From Kaistella gelatinilytica (lineage in GTDB: Bacteria > Bacteroidota > Bacteroidia > Flavobacteriales > Weeksellaceae): 64,000 nucleotides of DNA. The DNA lies in contig NZ_JADPVI010000001.1 in assembly GCF_015679325.1 (NCBI RefSeq), forward strand, positions 1,178,001 through 1,242,000, written 5' to 3'. The notes under the pieces were generated by a model, which worked only from the letters and a program-made list of their open reading frames with translations, searched no databases and was not told where the DNA came from. The position numbers were made by a program, and so were the translations under genes. Each line of letters begins with the position of its first letter. The stretch's first letter is position 1. Positions 18,015-27,615 of this stretch are shown piece after piece.

Positions 18015-18347
18015 CTAAGGATACGGCGCAACGATAACTTCCAGACCATCAATTTCTTCGGTAATATGGATCTGGCAACCTAGACGAGAATTTTTTTCAA
18101 CATGAAAAGCTTCAGAAAGCATTGCATCTTCTTCGTCGCCCATTTCCTGTAATTTTTCAGAACCTTCTACAACATAAACCTGACAGGAAGCGCACATCGC
18201 CATACCACCACAAACGCCGATCGTTCCTTCTTCCGCCAATTCATAGGATCGAATTACTTCCATCAAATTCATCGACATATCAGTCGGCGCCATGATTTCA
18301 TGCATATCTCCGTTCCGGTCGGTAATTTTTAGTTTAATATCCTGCAT
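18015..18347 (-). CDS. 2Fe-2S ferredoxin (adrenodoxin/ISC type)
   Basis: 110 residues. Iron-sulfur ligands are C46, C52 and C55 (CGGMAMCASC) and C91 (RLGC), the C-x5-C-x2-C-x35-C spacing of the vertebrate-type [2Fe-2S] ferredoxins. It carries single electrons. It lies 47 bases downstream of a ferredoxin-NADP reductase on the same strand, so the pair is probably co-expressed and the reductase may be its partner. Confidence 0.93.
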   Translation of the reverse strand: MQDIKLKITDRNGDMHEIMAPTDMSMNLMEVIRSYELAEEGTIGVCGGMAMCASCQVYVVEGSEKLQEMGDEEDAMLSEAFHVEKNSRLGCQIHITEEIDGLEVIVAPYP

Positions 18348-18357
18348 TGCTTATATT

Positions 18358-18378
18358 CTGGGCTCTTTTTAAATTTTA
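18358..18378. repeat. Decayed heptamer units between reductase and ferredoxin genes
   Basis: Words CTGGGCT, CTTTTTA, AATTTTA match the 21-base order of the arrays at 17979 and 50340, with changes. They lie in the 47-bp gap just after the reductase stop (minus strand). Confidence 0.45.
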
Positions 18379-18394
18379 CTTAAGTATAAAAAAA

Positions 18395-19447
18395 TTAATC
18401 AATCTTTTTAACGACTGATTTTTCAGCCTCTTTTCGGCTTCCGTCGAAACCGTCAACTCCACTTACCGTTGTATATTTTAGGACATACTTTTTTCCCGGA
18501 TTCAACATATTATAAACACTTTGACACATCAAAGTTGCTTCGTGAAAACCACATAAGATCAGTTTCAGTTTTCCCGGATAAGTATTGATATCGCCGATCG
18601 CGTAAACGCCCGGAATATTTGTTTGGTAATCCAGAGCATTGTTTACCACGATTGCATTTTTTTGAATTTCGAGACCCCAATTTGCCAGATCACCCAATTT
18701 TGGAGTAAGTCCGAAAAGCGGAATAAAATAATCGGTTTCCAGATCAAAAGTTTCGCCATCTTTTTCGATCGTAATGGCAGATAATTTTCCCTCGCCTTTA
18801 ATTCCTGTTACTTCAGCGGGCGTCATCATCTTGATTTTTCCCTGATCTTTTAAAGCCTGAACTTTTTCAACAGAATCTAAAGCCCCACGAAATTCATTTC
18901 TACGGTGAATCAAAGTTACTTCACTTGCGATCTCCGCAAGAAAAATGCTCCAGTCCAAAGCAGAATCGCCACCACCGGCAATCACTACTTTTTTATTTCT
19001 GAAATGCTCCGGCTCTTTGATGAAATATTCAACGCCTTTTTCCTCGTAATCTGCAATATTTTCAATCGCTGGTTTTCTTGGCTCAAAAGTTCCTAAACCA
19101 CCAGCAATTGCAACTGCTTTTGCATGATGAACCGTTCCTTTATTAGTGATCACTTCAAAAGTTCCGTCTTCCAGTTTAGTTAAAGTTTGCGCGGTTTCAC
19201 CTAAGGTAAATCCTGGCTGAAACTGCTTAATTTGTTCCATTAAGTTATTCACTAATTCTCCCGCATTGATCGAAGGAAAACCTGGAATATCGAAAATAGG
19301 TTTTTTAGGATACAATTCGGTCAATTGTCCACCAGTTTGAGGAAGTGCGTCGATCAAGTGGCATTTCATTTTGAGTAAACCTGCTTCAAAAACTGCAAAA
19401 AGTCCCGTTGGTCCGGCTCCTATTATCAATATATCCGTTGTAATCAT
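18395..19447 (-). CDS. Ferredoxin-NADP reductase, thioredoxin-reductase-like type
   Basis: 350-residue flavoprotein. FAD motif IGAGPTGLFAVFEAG at the N-terminus, DALPQTGGQL, NADPH motif IAGGGDSALDWSIF, and the second FAD contact GDINTYPGKLKLI. There is no CxxC redox pair, which separates it from thioredoxin reductase and points to the bacterial (YumC-like) ferredoxin/flavodoxin-NADP reductases. The adjacent 2Fe-2S ferredoxin fits as partner. A -7 element lies upstream at 19478. Confidence 0.92.
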   Translation of the reverse strand: MITTDILIIGAGPTGLFAVFEAGLLKMKCHLIDALPQTGGQLTELYPKKPIFDIPGFPSINAGELVNNLMEQIKQFQPGFTLGETAQTLTKLEDGTFEVITNKGTVHHAKAVAIAGGLGTFEPRKPAIENIADYEEKGVEYFIKEPEHFRNKKVVIAGGGDSALDWSIFLAEIASEVTLIHRRNEFRGALDSVEKVQALKDQGKIKMMTPAEVTGIKGEGKLSAITIEKDGETFDLETDYFIPLFGLTPKLGDLANWGLEIQKNAIVVNNALDYQTNIPGVYAIGDINTYPGKLKLILCGFHEATLMCQSVYNMLNPGKKYVLKYTTVSGVDGFDGSRKEAEKSVVKKID

Positions 19448-19477
19448 TCGATGATTTTATTTAGAAAATTATTTGCA

Positions 19478-19485
19478 CAAATTTA
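19478..19485 (-). promoter_or_regulatory. Putative -7 element for reductase-ferredoxin operon
   Basis: Reads TAAATTTG on the minus strand, matching TAnnTTTG, 31 bases upstream of the reductase ATG. Confidence 0.45.
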
Positions 19486-19557
19486 AGAAAAATAAAAGAA
19501 CGGCGGATTGCATAATACTGACAAATATCATTTTAAATCCCAATGAATTCAATGTTT

Positions 19558-19565
19558 TATATTTG
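19558..19565 (+). promoter_or_regulatory. Putative -7 element for the DUF3108 gene
   Basis: TATATTTG matches the Bacteroidetes consensus 28 bases before ATG 19593, which supports that start over the upstream TTG at 19473. Confidence 0.5.
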
Positions 19566-19592
19566 TGGCAAAATTTTTGCAAAGTCAATGCC

Positions 19593-20354
19593 ATGAAAAA
19601 GATTTTTAGTTTATTTATCGTACTGTTTTTCGTCTTGGGACACTCTCAAAAACTCAACAATATTCAATCCGGCGAAGTTTTAAATTATAGAATTCATTAT
19701 GGATTTCTAAATGCAGGAACTGCCTCCTTGACGACGTTGAAAACCACCTATCAGGGAAAACCTCACTTTTACGTTAAAGGCTACGGAAGAACAACCGGTG
19801 CGGTTCGCGCTTTCTTTAAAGTAGAAGACAACTACGAAAGTTTCATCAATTATAATACAGGATTACCAAGTTTTTATGTTCGCAATGTGCAGGAAGGCGG
19901 TTATACGCAGCATTTTGAAACGGTTTTTAACCACGACAATAATACGCTGATCTTAACCGATAAAGAGAAAAATAATTCCAGAGTTATAAAAACGGTAAAA
20001 GATGTTCAGGATATGATCTCGGCTTTTTATTATTTAAGAGGTTTGAGTCCGGATGAATTAAAAGTTGGGAGTGTGAAAAAACTCAATGTCTGGATTGATG
20101 ATGAGCTCTTCCCTTTCCAGTTAAAAGTGGTTGGATCAGAAAATGTTGCTACAAAATTTGGCACGATCAACTGTTTAAAAATTGTACCGCAAGTAATTAG
20201 CGGCCGTGTTTTTAAAGATAAAGAAGGCGTTACACTTTGGGTGAGCAACGATCGAAATCTAATTCCAATTGCTGTGAAAGCAGAGTTGGCGGTTGGTTCT
20301 TTAAAAGCCAGTTTAGACTCGTACAAAAACGTAAAATATCCGCTGAACTTTTAA
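19593..20354 (+). CDS. DUF3108-family exported protein
   Basis: 253 residues from ATG 19593; the longer frame from TTG 19473 would cross the promoter and has no signal. From 19593 a signal peptide (MKKIFSLFIVLFFVLGHSQ) precedes a beta-rich body: GEVLNYRIHYGFLNAGTASL, YVKGYGRTTGAVRAFFKVEDNYESF and VWIDDELFPFQLKVVGSE are typical of DUF3108 periplasmic proteins. Function unknown. A DUF5916 gene follows about 110 bases later on the same strand. Confidence 0.8.
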   Translation: MKKIFSLFIVLFFVLGHSQKLNNIQSGEVLNYRIHYGFLNAGTASLTTLKTTYQGKPHFYVKGYGRTTGAVRAFFKVEDNYESFINYNTGLPSFYVRNVQEGGYTQHFETVFNHDNNTLILTDKEKNNSRVIKTVKDVQDMISAFYYLRGLSPDELKVGSVKKLNVWIDDELFPFQLKVVGSENVATKFGTINCLKIVPQVISGRVFKDKEGVTLWVSNDRNLIPIAVKAELAVGSLKASLDSYKNVKYPLNF

Positions 20355-20463
20355 ATAAAATTTCAGCAATCATAATATTAATCGGCTTCGGTCGATTTTT
20401 TTTGTTTTGATGTAACAAAGTGTGCTAAATAGTTGTCTTATTTCTAAGAAAACAAATAACTTC

Positions 20464-22887
20464 ATGAAATCCCGATTATTAGCGACCTTAACCCTCTTCA
20501 TTTACGGACTGCATTTCTCGCAAAAAATTGAGAAAGACTCTATCGTTCGTAAAAGTGTTACCGCTCAAAAAATCACTATGCCTCCAAAAATAGATGGGAT
20601 TTTAGATGAAGAAGTTTGGAAAAATGCAGCACCTGCTAAAAACTTTGTAGAATTACAACCACAAAATGGTAAAGCGGAATCACCTGAATTTAGAACGGAA
20701 GTAAAAATATTGTACGACGATACCGGAGTTTATTTTGGTGCAAAAATGTACGATCCGGAACCTGACAAAATCGCAAAAGAATTGGTGGAGCGCGATAATG
20801 TCGGAAATGATGATTTTTTTGATGTTGTCTTAAACGGTTATAATGATAAACAGCAAAGTTTAGAATTTATGGTCTTGCCAAATGGCGTTCAGTTTGATGC
20901 AAAAATGACCAACGATTATGGCGAAGATTCCAACTGGAGCGCTGTTTGGTACAGCGCAGCAAAAATTGACAACGAAGGATGGACCGTGGAAATGAAAATT
21001 CCCTATTCAGAATTACGTTTTCCGAAAAAAGATATTCAGGAATGGGGACTTAATTTTGTGAGAATAATCAGAAGAACAAAAATAAAAACGACCTGGAATT
21101 TCATCGATAACAAAAAAGGTTCTTTTAATCTGTACGACGGAGTTTTAAAAGGAATTGAAAATATAAAACCTCCGACCAGACTTTCCTTCCTACCTTATTT
21201 TTCTACTTACATCAATAATTTCGACAGCAAAACAACAACCAGTATAAATGGTGGAATGGACGTTAAGTACGGGATTAATGACGCATTTACCTTAGACACA
21301 ACTTTGATTCCGGATTTTGGGCAAACTGCTTTTGATGATAATATTTTAAATTTAGGACCCTTCGAACAGCAGTTTTCAGAGAAGCGCTCCTTTTTTACAG
21401 AAGGCACAGAATTATTCAGCAAAGGCAACTTATTTTATTCACGCCGAGTTGGAGATTATCCTTCCAGAGAACCTAACATCGGAGAAAATGAATCTGTGGT
21501 AGGAACCATTCAGAAAGTAAAATTACTGAACGCCACCAAAATTTCCGGACGAACCAATAAAGGTTTGGGAATAGGCTTCTTCAACGGCGTTACGAAGAAA
21601 ACTGACGTAGAAATCAAAAATGATATTACAGGACAAACCCGTTTTGAAACCATCGAACCTTTAGCCAATTATAATGTTTTGGTTTTTGATCAGCGATTCA
21701 ATGGGAATTCTTCAGTCTCTTTGATCAACACCAATGTAACCAGAGCCGGAGATTTTAGAGATGCAAATGCAACTGCGTTACTGGCAGATCTGACCGATAA
21801 GAAAAACAAATACAATCTCTATGGAGGTTTCCGCGGCAGTTATGTGAAAGATGGCACTGGTAATTTTGGCACCAACATTAATGGCGGAGTCAAAAAAATA
21901 TTCGGAAAAAGCAATTATGAAATAGGTTTCGAAGCGATCACGAAAAATTATAACATCGATGATCTGGGCTACACCGGTGAAACAAATAAAATTCATTACA
22001 ACGCAAATTACCACTATGGCCTTTTGCAACCTACCAAAAACTTCAATAATATTAATCTGAATATAAATTTAGATTACGCAAGAAGATTAGATACGGATTT
22101 ATTTAAAAATTTTAAAGTTAATTTAAACTTTAATTTTCAAGATAAAAAGTTCCGAAACTATGGTGGTGGTTTAGAAATTACTCCAAATGGACAAAACGAC
22201 TTGTATGAACCACGTGTTTTCGGAAAATATTTAGCCATTCCTTCTTATGTAAATCCATGGATTAATTTCAATTCTGACAACCGTAAAAAATTTACTTATA
22301 ATTTGAGTTTAGATTATTACGCTTTTGATCAGACTGGAAGAAATCAATTTGATAATGAAATTGCCCTAAAATACCGGGTTTCCGACCATTTTTCTGTGAG
22401 TTATGCTGTAACTTATAATATCAGTAACCAGGACCAAGGTTTTGCAGGAAAAGATGCCGATAATATTTACATCGGAACCAGAAATAGAAACACGGTGATC
22501 AATGCACTCACTTCAAATTATACCATTAATAATAAGATGGCTTTGACCTTTAATTTAAGACATTATTACACGGAAGTGACCTACAAAAATTTCGGGATCT
22601 TGCAAGATGATGGAAGCGTTTCACCAACAAACAATTATTCCACCGACAACAAAACATTCAATGCATGGAATGTAGATCTGCGCTATTCGTGGTGGTTTGC
22701 TCCTGGAAGTCAGTTGACGCTGCTTTATCAAAATGCGGCGCAAAACTATCTGAACTATTCTAAAATTAATTTCAACAAAAACTTCAGCAATTTGTTTAAT
22801 GAGCCGATGAACAATACATTGAGTTTAAAAGTCACTTACTATATTGATTATAATCAGGCGAAAAACTGGTTTAAGAAGAAGAGCTAA
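20464..22887 (+). CDS. DUF5916 outer-membrane beta-barrel with N-terminal CBM9-like domain
   Basis: 807 residues from ATG 20464, which gives the signal MKSRLLATLTLFIYGLHFSQ. Residues about 35-230 form a CBM9-like sandwich (PPKIDGILDEEVWKNAAPA, YFGAKMYDPEPDKI, GWTVEMKIPYSELRFP), which in relatives binds sugars. The rest resembles an outer-membrane barrel with alternating aromatic strands; the conserved RRVGDYPSREPN and FSEKRSFFTEG motifs are DUF5916 marks. The last strand ends in a long polar tail rather than a terminal Phe. It probably sits in the outer membrane; substrate is unknown. Confidence 0.85.
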   Translation: MKSRLLATLTLFIYGLHFSQKIEKDSIVRKSVTAQKITMPPKIDGILDEEVWKNAAPAKNFVELQPQNGKAESPEFRTEVKILYDDTGVYFGAKMYDPEPDKIAKELVERDNVGNDDFFDVVLNGYNDKQQSLEFMVLPNGVQFDAKMTNDYGEDSNWSAVWYSAAKIDNEGWTVEMKIPYSELRFPKKDIQEWGLNFVRIIRRTKIKTTWNFIDNKKGSFNLYDGVLKGIENIKPPTRLSFLPYFSTYINNFDSKTTTSINGGMDVKYGINDAFTLDTTLIPDFGQTAFDDNILNLGPFEQQFSEKRSFFTEGTELFSKGNLFYSRRVGDYPSREPNIGENESVVGTIQKVKLLNATKISGRTNKGLGIGFFNGVTKKTDVEIKNDITGQTRFETIEPLANYNVLVFDQRFNGNSSVSLINTNVTRAGDFRDANATALLADLTDKKNKYNLYGGFRGSYVKDGTGNFGTNINGGVKKIFGKSNYEIGFEAITKNYNIDDLGYTGETNKIHYNANYHYGLLQPTKNFNNINLNINLDYARRLDTDLFKNFKVNLNFNFQDKKFRNYGGGLEITPNGQNDLYEPRVFGKYLAIPSYVNPWINFNSDNRKKFTYNLSLDYYAFDQTGRNQFDNEIALKYRVSDHFSVSYAVTYNISNQDQGFAGKDADNIYIGTRNRNTVINALTSNYTINNKMALTFNLRHYYTEVTYKNFGILQDDGSVSPTNNYSTDNKTFNAWNVDLRYSWWFAPGSQLTLLYQNAAQNYLNYSKINFNKNFSNLFNEPMNNTLSLKVTYYIDYNQAKNWFKKKS

Positions 22888-22910
22888 ATTCCTCAGTTAT
22901 TAATAAAAAG

Positions 22911-22938
22911 AAAGCTTCCGGAATATTTCGGAAGCTTT
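22911..22938 (+). terminator. Rho-independent terminator
   Basis: AAAGCTTCCG pairs with CGGAAGCTTT over an eight-base loop and is followed by TTCTATTT. It separates the convergent DUF5916 and pheS genes. Confidence 0.82.
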
Positions 22939-22987
22939 TCTATTTATCTTAAAAGGATTCAGATGGAATCTTTTATTTTTTCTCTAA

Positions 22988-23998
22988 TTAAAGGCTTTTG
23001 AACTGTTCCAACATTCTCTTATCATTTTCGAAGAACATTCTGATGTCGCTCATTTGATACAACAACATGACAATTCTTTCGATTCCCATTCCAAAAGCAT
23101 AACCGGAGTATTTATCAGCGTCGATATTGACGTTTTTCAAAACCGCTGGATCAACCATTCCGCAACCCATAATTTCTAACCAACCTGTTCCCTTTGTAAT
23201 TCGGTAATCGGTTTCTGAGTTCAAACCCCAGTAAACATCAACTTCCGCAGAAGGTTCTGTGAACGGGAAATAAGAAGGTCTCAATCTGATTTTTGATTTC
23301 CCAAAAAGTTCCGTGGTGAAAAACTGAATCGTTTGTTTGAGATCTGCAAAACTTACATTTTCGTCAATGTACAAACCTTCAATCTGATGGAAAATACAGT
23401 GTGAACGCGAAGAAATTGCTTCATTTCGGAAAACTCTTCCCGGAGATAAAATTCTGATCGGCGGTTCGTTTTCTTCCATATATCGAATTTGAACGGAAGA
23501 AGTATGTGTTCTCAACAAAATATCCGGAGCCGTTTCGATGAAGAAAGTATCCTGCATGTCTCTCGCCGGATGATATTCTGGTAAATTAAGTGCCGTAAAA
23601 TTATGCCAGTCGTCTTCAATTTCCGGACCGTCTGCAACTGCAAAACCGATGGATTTAAAGATTTCCGTAATTCTGTTTCGCACCAAATTAATGGGATGGC
23701 GCGTTCCTAATTCTGATGGAAATCCTGGTCTTGTTAAATCTTCTTTTTCAAGAATAATCTTAAAACTTGTCGCGGCTTTTAAATCTTCCAGTTTAGTTTC
23801 AACGGTTTGTTTCAACGTATTGATTTTTTGGCCAAATTCTTTTTTCTGTTCGTTGGGAACTTCTTTAAACTGTGCCAAAATATCATTAATCAAACCTTTT
23901 TTACCACTGAATTTTATGCGGAATTGTTCAATTTCATCTTTACTCGTCGTAGTGAAATTTCCTACTTCAATCAATAATTCCTCAATCTTTTCTAACAT
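22988..23998 (-). CDS. pheS: Phenylalanine-tRNA ligase alpha subunit
   Basis: 336 residues, standard length. N-terminal coiled-coil ([20 protein letters not shown]), then the class II core: motif 2 ([25 protein letters not shown]), [17 protein letters not shown], and motif 3 ([13 protein letters not shown]). It charges tRNA-Phe together with PheT, which is not adjacent here. A -7 element at 24019 (minus strand) lies 21 bases upstream of the start. Confidence 0.97.
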   Translation of the reverse strand: MLEKIEELLIEVGNFTTTSKDEIEQFRIKFSGKKGLINDILAQFKEVPNEQKKEFGQKINTLKQTVETKLEDLKAATSFKIILEKEDLTRPGFPSELGTRHPINLVRNRITEIFKSIGFAVADGPEIEDDWHNFTALNLPEYHPARDMQDTFFIETAPDILLRTHTSSVQIRYMEENEPPIRILSPGRVFRNEAISSRSHCIFHQIEGLYIDENVSFADLKQTIQFFTTELFGKSKIRLRPSYFPFTEPSAEVDVYWGLNSETDYRITKGTGWLEIMGCGMVDPAVLKNVNIDADKYSGYAFGMGIERIVMLLYQMSDIRMFFENDKRMLEQFKSL

Positions 23999-24018
23999 CT
24001 TTAAATTATAATAGGTTG

Positions 24019-24026
24019 CAAAAATA
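24019..24026 (-). promoter_or_regulatory. Putative -7 element for pheS
   Basis: Reads TATTTTTG on the minus strand, matching TAnnTTTG, 21 bases upstream of the pheS ATG. No -33 TTG at the usual distance. Confidence 0.45.
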
Positions 24027-24109
24027 CGATTTTTCCTCTAAAAAATTTTGGTGGAGGATAACTAAATTTATTTTAAAGAATAGTAATAAAATTAGTATTT
24101 TTATTTCAT

Positions 24110-24171
24110 CCACAAAGTGACAATAATTTTGACTGTGCTTTTTTTAACACATAAGTCACATTAGTTTTTAG
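24110..24171 (+). repeat. Dispersed intergenic repeat, copy 1
   Basis: About 62 bases that align with 27616-27674 in the same order: CCACAA, GT-ACAA, TTTTGAC, then ACA-ATAAGTCACATTAG and a T-rich end. Both copies lie in gaps of about 330 bp without genes. Confidence 0.65.
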
Positions 24172-24332
24172 TTTTTTATTGAAATACAAAGATCACAGAA
24201 GATTTACAAGAAAATTACAGAAGAAAACCTTAATATTCTTAATCCTTCATCAAAACTTAATGGTTGAATCCTTAAAGTTTGAAAGGTAATATTGTAAAAA
24301 AATTTGTGCCTTAAAAGTTTATTAAGCTGTTT

Positions 24333-24908
24333 TTAGTTTTCCATAAAATCCAAAAACTTTTCAATCGCCTGTTTTCTATGGCTGATTTTATTCTTCTCTT
24401 CGGATTTCATTTCAGCAAAAGTAATTTCGTAGTTGTCTGGAATAAAAATCGGATCGTAACCAAAACCTTTTTCTCCCCGAATTTCCTGCGTTAAATTACC
24501 GTAAATCCTTCCTTCAAAATAATTGGTTCCACTTTCATCAACCAAACACATCACCGTTACGAAATAAGCTTTTCGGTTTTCTTGATCTTTCAATTCCTCC
24601 AGAACTTTCGCCATATTTTTTGCAAAATCGTGATCTCCCGCGTAACGTGCGGAATAAATTCCGGGTCTTCCATCCAAACCTTCGACAACCAAACCGGAAT
24701 CATCGCCAAGACTCGCTTTTCCTGTTTTTTCAAAACAATATTTTGCTTTGATGAGCGCATTCTCGTGAAAGGTCAATCCGTCTTCAACAATTTCGTCGTA
24801 GATGTTGTAATCGGTTAAAGAAGTGACTTTATAGTAATCGCCTAAAATCTGCTGAATTTCTTCTTTTTTGTGCTGATTGTGAGTGGCGATGAGGATTTCT
24901 TTGTTCAT
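24333..24908 (-). CDS. rdgB: RdgB/HAM1 non-canonical purine NTP pyrophosphatase
   Basis: 191 residues from ATG 24908. Family motifs: ATHNQHKKEEI at the start, DDSGLVVEGLDGRPGIYSARYAG, GEKGFGYDPIFIP and SHRKQAIEKF. It removes XTP, dITP and ITP from the nucleotide pool. An in-frame ATG at 24935 would add nine residues, but these would be encoded by the heptamer minisatellite at 24911-24952, so the downstream start is preferred. The CPBP protease gene lies just upstream on the same strand. Confidence 0.95.
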   Translation of the reverse strand: MNKEILIATHNQHKKEEIQQILGDYYKVTSLTDYNIYDEIVEDGLTFHENALIKAKYCFEKTGKASLGDDSGLVVEGLDGRPGIYSARYAGDHDFAKNMAKVLEELKDQENRKAYFVTVMCLVDESGTNYFEGRIYGNLTQEIRGEKGFGYDPIFIPDNYEITFAEMKSEEKNKISHRKQAIEKFLDFMEN

Positions 24909-24910
24909 GA

Positions 24911-24952
24911 GTAATGGGTAATAAGTAATGGGCAATGAATGATGAGTAGTGG
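24911..24952. repeat. Heptamer-periodic minisatellite (six units) at the rdgB start
   Basis: Six consecutive 7-base words: GTAATGG, GTAATAA, GTAATGG, GCAATGA, ATGATGA, GTAGTGG. The array begins two bases upstream of the rdgB start codon and fills the gap to the CPBP gene stop at 24963, so it occupies the ribosome-binding region. Confidence 0.75.
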
Positions 24953-24962
24953 AGAGAGGTGA

Positions 24963-25796
24963 TTAATTTTCAGAATAATGAACACGGTATTTTTTCATAA
25001 AGAGGTAATAAAAAACACTGAATAAAATAATTCCGAAGCCTAAAATTAAAAATTCTGAGACATGAAACGTTTCTGCAAAACTTTCGGTTTTTCCGTAAAA
25101 GATGAGAATTGAAGAAATCAAATTATTAAAAGCATGCAATAGCATCGATAAAAGCAAAGATTTTGTTTTATAATACACCAATCCTAAAACGGAACCGAGT
25201 AAAACTGCTCCTACAAATTGCCACGGATTCCCATGAACCAATCCGAAAACCAGGGCTGAGATTCCTATTGCTTTCCAGGGTTTTACGCCTTTATTCATTA
25301 ATCCTTTCTGAATAATTCCACGAAAAACGATCTCTTCAAAAATCGGCGCCATAATAACGGCAAGTACGATTAATGTTGCATGGTCATTTGTCATTTGCTC
25401 CATTAATTTAGAAAAGTATTCGTAATATTTTCCGAAAAAAGGTCCTTTTACAGGAATTTGAGCTGTAATAAATTCACCGATCAACATCATTCCAAACATC
25501 ATTGGAAAGATTAAAAGGTAAGTCATGAAATTAGTTGGAGAAAAATTAAAATTCAACTTTCTGCCAGTTTGCGGTCTCGCTATAAAATAATCGAAAGCGA
25601 AAATAGCTCCTAAAAAACCCGCCGCATTGGCAATTAAAAAATAAAAATCTTTGTACTGCAGATTTTCATTAAAGGCGAAAATAGAGATCACGTTTGCAAC
25701 CGCAACAATCGAACTGCCTACAATCATTCCGCCAATTAAAGCGAAAGCACCTTGCCAGTTGAAAATATAATTTTTTCTGAGAGAATTTTCGTTCAT
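24963..25796 (-). CDS. CPBP-family intramembrane metalloprotease (CAAX/bacteriocin-processing type)
   Basis: 277 residues from ATG 25796 (MNENSLRKNYIFNW); an upstream ATG at 25877 would add 27 residues. About eight hydrophobic segments. Active-site motifs: EEIVFRG (EExxxR), FGLVHGN (first His of FxxxH) and HAFNN (second His region). Bacterial members cleave within membranes, are related to Rce1, and some confer bacteriocin immunity. Substrate unknown. Same strand as rdgB, 54 bases apart across the heptamer array. Confidence 0.87.
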   Translation of the reverse strand: MNENSLRKNYIFNWQGAFALIGGMIVGSSIVAVANVISIFAFNENLQYKDFYFLIANAAGFLGAIFAFDYFIARPQTGRKLNFNFSPTNFMTYLLIFPMMFGMMLIGEFITAQIPVKGPFFGKYYEYFSKLMEQMTNDHATLIVLAVIMAPIFEEIVFRGIIQKGLMNKGVKPWKAIGISALVFGLVHGNPWQFVGAVLLGSVLGLVYYKTKSLLLSMLLHAFNNLISSILIFYGKTESFAETFHVSEFLILGFGIILFSVFYYLFMKKYRVHYSEN

Positions 25797-26010
25797 TAAA
25801 TTTTGTTTCGGCAAAGATAAATTAAAATGTAAAGACACCACATTGTTAAAACCTAAAAACAACAATGCAATAATCAAACAGACAATAATTCATCAATCTA
25901 TTTTGGCAAAAATAAGTTCATTCATTCACGTTGAAAAATCACAATTTGAATCAACCTTCCATTTTCATGTCTCATAAAAAAACACGATTTTTGCAGTCTC
26001 AAAATTTATT

Positions 26011-27606
26011 ATGTCAGAACTCCTCAAAGAAATAGAAAGAAGAAAAACCTTCGGAATTATCTCGCATCCCGATGCCGGAAAAACTACGCTTACAGAAAAG
26101 TTGCTTCTTTTTGGAGGTGCAATTCAGGAAGCTGGTGCGGTAAAATCGAATAAAATTAAAAAAGGAGCGACTTCCGATTTTATGGAGATCGAAAGACAGA
26201 GAGGTATTTCTGTAGCGACTTCCGTTTTGGCTTTTGAATATAAAAATCATAAAATAAATATCCTCGATACTCCCGGTCATAAGGATTTCGCGGAAGATAC
26301 TTACCGAACTTTAACCGCCGTAGATTCTGTAATCGTTGTCATCGACGTTGCAAAAGGTGTCGAAGAACAGACGGAAAAACTTGTGAAAGTTTGCCGAATG
26401 CGTAATATTCCGATGTTGGTTTTCATCAATAAATTAGACCGGGAAGGAAAAGATGCTTTCGATCTGTTAGATGAAGTGGAGCAGAAATTAGGTTTAACCG
26501 TAGTTCCGCTTTCTTTGCCAATTGGGATGGGAAGCGATTTTCAGGGAATTTATAATATCTGGGAAAATAATATTCAGTTATTCTTAGAAGATAAAAAGCA
26601 AAAAGTTGGTGAAGCGATTAAGTTTGATGATATCAATGACACCAAAATCGATGCGATCATAGGAGAAAAAGCTGCTGCCAGTTTGAGAGAAGAACTGGAA
26701 CTGGTACAGTCTGTTTATCCGCCTTTTGATCGACAGGATTACTTGAATGGCGATCTGCAACCGGTTTTCTTTGGTTCTGCTTTGAATAATTTTGGAGTTC
26801 GCGAATTATTGGATGCTTTTATCGAGATCGCGCCAAAACCTCAACCGAAAGAAAGCGAGACCAGAATTGTAAAACCAGAAGAAAAAGATTTCACCGGATT
26901 TATTTTTAAAATTCACGCCAACATGGATCCGAAACACCGCGACAGATTGGCTTTCGTGAAGATCGTTTCCGGAACCTTTAAGAGAAATGAAAATTATTTG
27001 TTGGTTAGAGATAACAAAAAAATGAAATTCTCTTCACCGAATGCCTTCTTCGCGGACAAGAAAGAAATCGTAGATGAAAGTTTTCCAGGCGATATCGTCG
27101 GACTTCATGATACAGGAAATTTCAGAATTGGTGATACTTTGACAGCTGGCGAAAAAATCTCCTTCAAAGGCGTACCGAGTTTTTCTCCGGAACATTTCAG
27201 ATATATTAATAACGATGATCCGTTGAAGGCGAAACAGCTTGCGAAAGGAATCGATCAGTTGATGGATGAAGGTGTGGCGCAATTATTCACGCTCGACATG
27301 AATAACCGAAAAATTATCGGAACGGTTGGAGCTCTTCAGTATGAAGTTATTCAGTACCGTTTGGAACATGAATATGGTGCGAAATGCAATTACGAAGCGC
27401 TTTCCATTCATAAAGCATGTTGGATCGAAGCCGACGAAAAGTCCGACGAATTCAAAGAATTTGCGAGATTGAAACAAAGATTTATGGCGAAAGATAAATA
27501 CGGACAACCCGTATTTTTAGCTGATTCTTCTTTTACGATCCACATGACGCAGGAGAAATTCCCGAATGTGAAGCTGCATTTTATTAGTGAATTTAAGAAA
27601 GAGTAA
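26011..27606 (+). CDS. prfC: Peptide chain release factor 3
   Basis: 531 residues, standard RF3 length. GTPase motifs: G1 SHPDAGKTTLTEKLL, switch I ERQRGISVATS, G3 DTPGHKDFAEDTYRTL, G4 INKLDREG. Domain II and the RF3-specific C-terminal segment (VGALQYEVIQYRLEHEYGA) follow. It ejects RF1/RF2 from the ribosome after peptide release. Single gene followed by a repeat-bearing gap. Confidence 0.97.
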   Translation: MSELLKEIERRKTFGIISHPDAGKTTLTEKLLLFGGAIQEAGAVKSNKIKKGATSDFMEIERQRGISVATSVLAFEYKNHKINILDTPGHKDFAEDTYRTLTAVDSVIVVIDVAKGVEEQTEKLVKVCRMRNIPMLVFINKLDREGKDAFDLLDEVEQKLGLTVVPLSLPIGMGSDFQGIYNIWENNIQLFLEDKKQKVGEAIKFDDINDTKIDAIIGEKAAASLREELELVQSVYPPFDRQDYLNGDLQPVFFGSALNNFGVRELLDAFIEIAPKPQPKESETRIVKPEEKDFTGFIFKIHANMDPKHRDRLAFVKIVSGTFKRNENYLLVRDNKKMKFSSPNAFFADKKEIVDESFPGDIVGLHDTGNFRIGDTLTAGEKISFKGVPSFSPEHFRYINNDDPLKAKQLAKGIDQLMDEGVAQLFTLDMNNRKIIGTVGALQYEVIQYRLEHEYGAKCNYEALSIHKACWIEADEKSDEFKEFARLKQRFMAKDKYGQPVFLADSSFTIHMTQEKFPNVKLHFISEFKKE

Positions 27607-27615
27607 ATACTTACA

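Larger units (their letters stand above)
23999..24332. other. 334-bp intergenic region between pheS and rdgB
   Basis: No gene is seen. It holds the pheS promoter element and one copy of a dispersed repeat (24110-24171). After the repeat come degenerate words such as CAAAGATCACAGAAGATT, typical of decayed intergenic repeats in this group. Confidence 0.6.
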
